Under the pieces are notes generated by a model. The model saw nothing but the letters and a program-made list of their open reading frames with translations. It was not told the origin of the DNA and ran no database searches. DNA of 10,235 nucleotides from Bordetella parapertussis (GTDB taxonomy: Bacteria > Pseudomonadota > Gammaproteobacteria > Burkholderiales > Burkholderiaceae_C): the NCBI GenBank assembly GCA_945871945.1, contig CAMBXY010000045.1, positions 1 through 10,235 on the forward strand, written 5' to 3'. Every line of letters starts with the position of its first letter. Position 1 is the stretch's first letter. Of the stretch, positions 6,858 to 10,235 are shown one piece after another. The translations under genes were made by a program, and so were the position numbers.

Positions 6858-8651
6858 ATGACACGCTCTTCTCTTCCCCGTCGCCGCTTTGATGTGGTCA
6901 TTGTCGGTGCTGGTGGCTCTGGCATGCGAGCTTCGCTGCAACTCTCACGCGCTGGCCTGAATGTGGCGGTGCTTTCCAAGGTGTTTCCTACCCGCTCACA
7001 CACCGTGGCGGCGCAAGGCGGCATTGGCGCGTCGCTGGGCAATATGTCCGAGGACAACTGGCATTTCCACTTTTACGACACGGTCAAAGGATCGGACTGG
7101 CTGGGCGACCAAGACGCTATTGAATACATGTGCCGCGAAGCGCCCAAAGTTGTGTACGAGTTGGAACACATGGGCATGCCGTTTGACCGCAATGCTGATG
7201 GCACGATTTACCAGCGCCCCTTTGGTGGTCACACCGCCAATTACGGTGAAAAGTCAGTTCAACGTGCTTGCGCTGCTGCCGACCGCACAGGCCACGCCAT
7301 GTTGCACACGCTTTACCAACAAAACATTCAATCGCACACCAACTTCTTTGTGGAGTGGATGGCGCAAGACATCATTCGCGATGCCGAGGGTGATGTCGTG
7401 GGTGTCACCGCTCTAGAGATGGAAACCGGTGACGTGCATATCTTGGAAGCCAAAACCGTGCTCTTGGCCACTGGTGGCGCAGGCCGTATTTTTGCCGCCT
7501 CCACCAACGCTTTCATCAACACTGGCGACGGTTTGGGCATGGCTGCCCGTGCCGGCATACCCCTTGAAGACATGGAGTTTTGGCAATTTCACCCCACCGG
7601 CGTTGCCGGCGCGGGCGTGTTGTTGACCGAAGGCTGCCGTGGCGAGGGCGCGATTTTGCTCAACAGTCTGGGCGAGCGTTTCATGGAGCGCTACGCGCCC
7701 ACCTTGAAAGACTTGGCACCACGCGACTTTGTGTCGCGCTGCATGGACCAAGAAATCAAGGAAGGCCGTGGCTGCGGCCCCAATAAAGATTATGTGCACC
7801 TCAAACTCGATCACCTCGGTGCCGAGACCATCATGAAACGCCTGCCTTCGGTGTATGAGATTGGCCACAACTTTGCCAACGTCGACATCACCAAGGAACC
7901 TATTCCCGTGGTGCCCACCATCCACTACCAAATGGGCGGCATCCCCACCAACATTCACGGCCAAGTGGTCACGCAAAGCGCCACCGACCACAACGCGGTG
8001 GTCAATGGTTTGTACGCAGTGGGTGAATGCTCTTGCGTATCGGTGCACGGCGCCAACCGCTTGGGCACCAATTCGCTGCTCGATTTGCTGGTGTTTGGCA
8101 AAGCCGCGGGCAACCATATTGTGGAGTTCCACCAGAAAAACAAGAACCATAAACCGTTGCCGACTGACGCAGCAGATCGCACACTGGCACGTTTAGACCG
8201 TTTGCAAAACGCCAGCAGCGGCGAGTACGCGCAGGACGTGGCCAACGATATTCGCGCCACCATGCAACTGCACGCTGGGGTGTTTCGCACCCAAGCCAGC
8301 TTGGACGAAGGCGTGAACAAGATCGCGGCTTTGCGCGAGCGTGTACTGGCCATTGACCTGAAAGACAAGTCACAAATTTTCAATACCGCGCGCATAGAAG
8401 CCTTGGAGGTAGAAAACCTCATCGAATGCGCCCAAGCCACCATGGTGTCAGCGGCGGCAAGGCGAGAAAGCCGTGGCGCTCACACGGTAAATGATTACGC
8501 TGACACGCCGCAACACCCGAATGGCCGCAATGACCAAGAGTGGTTGAAACACAGTTTGTGGCACAGCGACAGCAACAGCATGAGCTACAAGCCCGTCAAA
8601 TTGCAACCGCTGACCACCGAAAGCATTCCTCCCAAAGTCAGGACCTTCTAA
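6858..8651 (+). CDS. sdhA: Succinate dehydrogenase flavoprotein subunit
   Basis: Catalytic head of complex II: oxidises succinate to fumarate on a covalently bound FAD and passes electrons to SdhB. It has 597 residues, the usual length. The FAD-binding GAGGSG is at 17-22. The SHTVAAQGG segment carries His48, matching the covalent FAD histidine (E. coli His45). Active-site residues align with E. coli SdhA: His245 in FHPTG, Arg289 in PRDFVSR, His356 in IHYQMGG and Arg401 in GANRLGTNSLLD. The C-terminal helical domain is complete, ending KVRTF. The subunit faces the cytoplasm and needs SdhE, encoded two genes later, for efficient flavinylation. The ATG at 6858 is preferred over the adjacent TTG. 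Its TAA directly abuts the sdhB ATG. Confidence 0.98.
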   Translation: MTRSSLPRRRFDVVIVGAGGSGMRASLQLSRAGLNVAVLSKVFPTRSHTVAAQGGIGASLGNMSEDNWHFHFYDTVKGSDWLGDQDAIEYMCREAPKVVYELEHMGMPFDRNADGTIYQRPFGGHTANYGEKSVQRACAAADRTGHAMLHTLYQQNIQSHTNFFVEWMAQDIIRDAEGDVVGVTALEMETGDVHILEAKTVLLATGGAGRIFAASTNAFINTGDGLGMAARAGIPLEDMEFWQFHPTGVAGAGVLLTEGCRGEGAILLNSLGERFMERYAPTLKDLAPRDFVSRCMDQEIKEGRGCGPNKDYVHLKLDHLGAETIMKRLPSVYEIGHNFANVDITKEPIPVVPTIHYQMGGIPTNIHGQVVTQSATDHNAVVNGLYAVGECSCVSVHGANRLGTNSLLDLLVFGKAAGNHIVEFHQKNKNHKPLPTDAADRTLARLDRLQNASSGEYAQDVANDIRATMQLHAGVFRTQASLDEGVNKIAALRERVLAIDLKDKSQIFNTARIEALEVENLIECAQATMVSAAARRESRGAHTVNDYADTPQHPNGRNDQEWLKHSLWHSDSNSMSYKPVKLQPLTTESIPPKVRTF

Positions 8652-9353
8652 ATGAAACGCACCTTCAAAATTTACCGCTACGACCCCGAAAAAGACGCCA
8701 AGCCCTATATGCAAACCATCGAGGTTGAACTCGACGGCCATGAACGCATGTTGCTCGACGCCTTGATGAAACTCAAGGCGAAAGATCCCACTTTGTCCTT
8801 CCGCCGTTCTTGCCGAGAAGGTGTGTGTGGCTCGGACGCCATGAACATCAATGGCAAAAATGGTTTGGCCTGCCTGACCAATATGCTCACCCTGCCTGGC
8901 GTCATCACTTTGAAGCCCTTGCCTGGTTTGCCGGTGGTGCGCGACTTGATTGTCGACATGACGCAGTTTTTTAACCAATACAACTCCATCAAGCCTTACT
9001 TGGTCAATGACACCCTGCCGCCCGAAAAAGAGCGCCTGCAGTCGCCCAAAGAACGCGAAGAGCTAGACGGTTTGTATGAATGCATTTTGTGTGCAAGCTG
9101 CTCGACCAGTTGCCCCTCGTTTTGGTGGAACCCCGATAAATTTGTGGGACCCGCGGGGTTGCTGCAAGCCTATCGCTTCATCGCTGACAGCCGCGACCAC
9201 GCCACTGCCGAGCGTTTAGATAATTTGGAAGACCCCTACCGGCTGTTTCGTTGCCACACCATCATGAACTGTGTCGATGCGTGCCCCAAAGGTTTAAACC
9301 CCACCAAGGCGATTGGCAAGATCAAAGAGTTGATGGTCAGTCGCACGGTTTAA
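8652..9353 (+). CDS. sdhB: Succinate dehydrogenase iron-sulfur subunit
   Basis: Electron-transfer subunit of complex II carrying three Fe-S clusters between the SdhA flavin and quinone. It has 233 residues. The [2Fe-2S] ligands are Cys54, Cys59, Asp62 and Cys74; the aspartate in place of the third cysteine matches E. coli SdhB Asp63. The C-terminal domain has [12 protein letters not shown]: Cys144, Cys147 and Cys150 with Cys211 bind [4Fe-4S], while Cys154, Cys201 and Cys207 bind [3Fe-4S]. All align with E. coli at a constant offset of five. The ATG follows the sdhA TAA with no gap, and the TAA abuts the sdhE ATG, so translation is probably coupled on both sides. Confidence 0.98.
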   Translation: MKRTFKIYRYDPEKDAKPYMQTIEVELDGHERMLLDALMKLKAKDPTLSFRRSCREGVCGSDAMNINGKNGLACLTNMLTLPGVITLKPLPGLPVVRDLIVDMTQFFNQYNSIKPYLVNDTLPPEKERLQSPKEREELDGLYECILCASCSTSCPSFWWNPDKFVGPAGLLQAYRFIADSRDHATAERLDNLEDPYRLFRCHTIMNCVDACPKGLNPTKAIGKIKELMVSRTV

Positions 9354-9644
9354 ATGATTGACGAATCTTTCGATGCGCTGCCCAATGAGGCCAGCCTGCC
9401 CTCTTCGGCGCTGAGCAAATTGCGCTGGCGAAGCCGGCGTGGTTTGCTAGAGAACGATTTGTTTATCGAGAGGTTTTTCAACCGATATGCCTCGTCCTTG
9501 ACCGTGGGTCATGCACGCAGCATGTATGCATTGATGGAATTGGCAGACAACGATTTATTGGATGTATTTTTGGGGAGGCCCCACAGCCAAGCAATCGCCC
9601 AACAAGAAGATGTGAAAGAACTACTTAGCCTTATAAAGGCATGA
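9354..9644 (+). CDS. sdhE: FAD assembly factor SdhE (succinate dehydrogenase assembly factor)
   Basis: Small cytoplasmic protein (96 residues; the family is usually near 90) that binds SdhA and promotes covalent attachment of FAD. The diagnostic motif RGLLENDLFIERF is at 29-41, containing the RGxxExD core (Arg29, Gly30, Glu33, Asp35) needed for flavinylation. A second acidic block, ELADNDLLD, is at 62-70. The first 20 residues are poorly conserved and acidic. The ATG directly follows the sdhB TAA with no evident Shine-Dalgarno sequence, pointing to coupling with sdhB. Its place right after the subunit genes of its client fits the role. gltA begins 25 nt further on. Confidence 0.95.
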   Translation: MIDESFDALPNEASLPSSALSKLRWRSRRGLLENDLFIERFFNRYASSLTVGHARSMYALMELADNDLLDVFLGRPHSQAIAQQEDVKELLSLIKA

Positions 9645-9669
9645 CCAGCCCATTCATTAGGAATACCCC

Positions 9670-10235
9670 ATGAAACTCGCAAATTATTCGGCCACCTTGT
9701 CTTTCAGCAATGGCACTCCCAGCGTTGACATTCCCGTCTACAACGGCTCGATAGGCCCTGATGTGATGGATATTCGCAAGCTCTACGGCCAAACCGGCAT
9801 GTTCACTTACGACCCTGGGTTTTTGTCTACCGCCTCTTGCCAATCCGCCATCACTTATATCGATGGCGACAAGGGCGAGTTGCTTTACCGTGGCTACCCC
9901 ATAGAACAACTGGCCACCCAATGCGATTTTTTGGAAACCTGCCACCTGCTTCTTTACGGTGAGTTGCCCCATGCCCAGCGCAAACACGAGTTCACACAAA
10001 CCGTGACCCACCACACCATGGTGCATGAGCAAATGCAATTTTTCTTGCGTGGTTTTCGCCGTGATGCCCATCCCATGGCCGTGCTCACTGGCTTGGTGGG
10101 CGCCTTATCTGCCTTCTATCACGACAGCACCGACATCAACAATCCCGAGCACCGTGAAGTGGCGGCGATTCGCCTGATTGCGAAAATGCCCACCTTGGTA
10201 GCGATGGCCTATAAATACGGCGTCGGCCAGCCCTT
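9670..10235 (+). CDS. gltA: Citrate synthase (type II), 3' end cut by window edge
   Basis: Condenses acetyl-CoA and oxaloacetate to citrate, the entry step of the TCA cycle. The first 188 codons of an expected 430 or so are present, so the catalytic His and Asp of the C-terminal half lie outside. The sequence follows E. coli GltA closely: [13 protein letters not shown] (45-57), [20 protein letters not shown] (63-82), [11 protein letters not shown] (129-139) and AFYHDS (148-153). This places it with the hexameric, NADH-regulated type II enzymes. Tyr150, Arg168 and Lys172 match the E. coli NADH-site residues Tyr145, Arg163 and Lys167, but E. coli Arg109 is His114 here. The start at 9670 is supported by AGGAAT (about 9659-9664). 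The 25-nt gap after sdhE suggests cotranscription with sdh. Confidence 0.96.
   Translation, partial: MKLANYSATLSFSNGTPSVDIPVYNGSIGPDVMDIRKLYGQTGMFTYDPGFLSTASCQSAITYIDGDKGELLYRGYPIEQLATQCDFLETCHLLLYGELPHAQRKHEFTQTVTHHTMVHEQMQFFLRGFRRDAHPMAVLTGLVGALSAFYHDSTDINNPEHREVAAIRLIAKMPTLVAMAYKYGVGQP

Noticed and set aside
7438..7449. ATATCTT half-site-like match inside sdhA
   Set aside because: A single A/T-rich match within conserved coding sequence, without a paired half-site; likely coincidence.
7413..8150. Minus-strand open frame (about 245 codons) opposite sdhA
   Set aside because: Lies wholly within the conserved SdhA coding sequence; His/Val/Gly-rich translation without motifs; a codon-bias artefact.

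Overview
The window carries a compact tricarboxylic acid (TCA) cycle locus of a betaproteobacterium. Protein sequences, gene order and moderately high G+C with G/C-rich third codon positions point to Burkholderiales, most likely Comamonadaceae (Limnohabitans/Rhodoferax/Acidovorax-like). The genus is inferred from remembered family resemblance, not from a search.

Layout. Two gene groups diverge from a short control region at about 5010-5143. To the left, on the minus strand, transcription would run mdh (malate dehydrogenase), a CitE-like HpcH/HpaI-family lyase, a small secreted protein resembling MliC lysozyme inhibitors, and acnB (aconitase B, cut by the left edge about ten residues before its end). 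To the right, on the plus strand, come a GntR/UTRA regulator, sdhC, sdhD, sdhA, sdhB, sdhE and gltA (citrate synthase, cut by the right edge after 188 codons). Gaps within both groups are very short (ATGA overlap, TAA-ATG abutments, 3-25 nt). The exceptions are the 122-bp gntR-sdhC gap and the divergent control region. No stretch above 300 bp lacks a gene.

How the genes work together. gltA makes citrate, acnB isomerises it to isocitrate, sdhCDAB oxidises succinate to fumarate while reducing quinone, sdhE helps attach FAD to SdhA, and mdh regenerates oxaloacetate for GltA. The GntR/UTRA protein sits where a local regulator would. The mdh-gntR region has a 14-bp perfect palindrome overlapping a second, imperfect 18-bp palindrome, giving three AAGAYAT-type half-sites that cover the predicted gntR promoter and lie just upstream of a TTGACA -35 box for mdh. 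This is the best candidate for its operator.

Most of the region is ordinary central metabolism with intact catalytic residues. The less ordinary parts are the regulatory palindromes, the stand-alone CitE-like enzyme, and the MliC-like secreted protein placed between TCA genes. I found no mobile element, CRISPR array, tRNA, rRNA or defence system.
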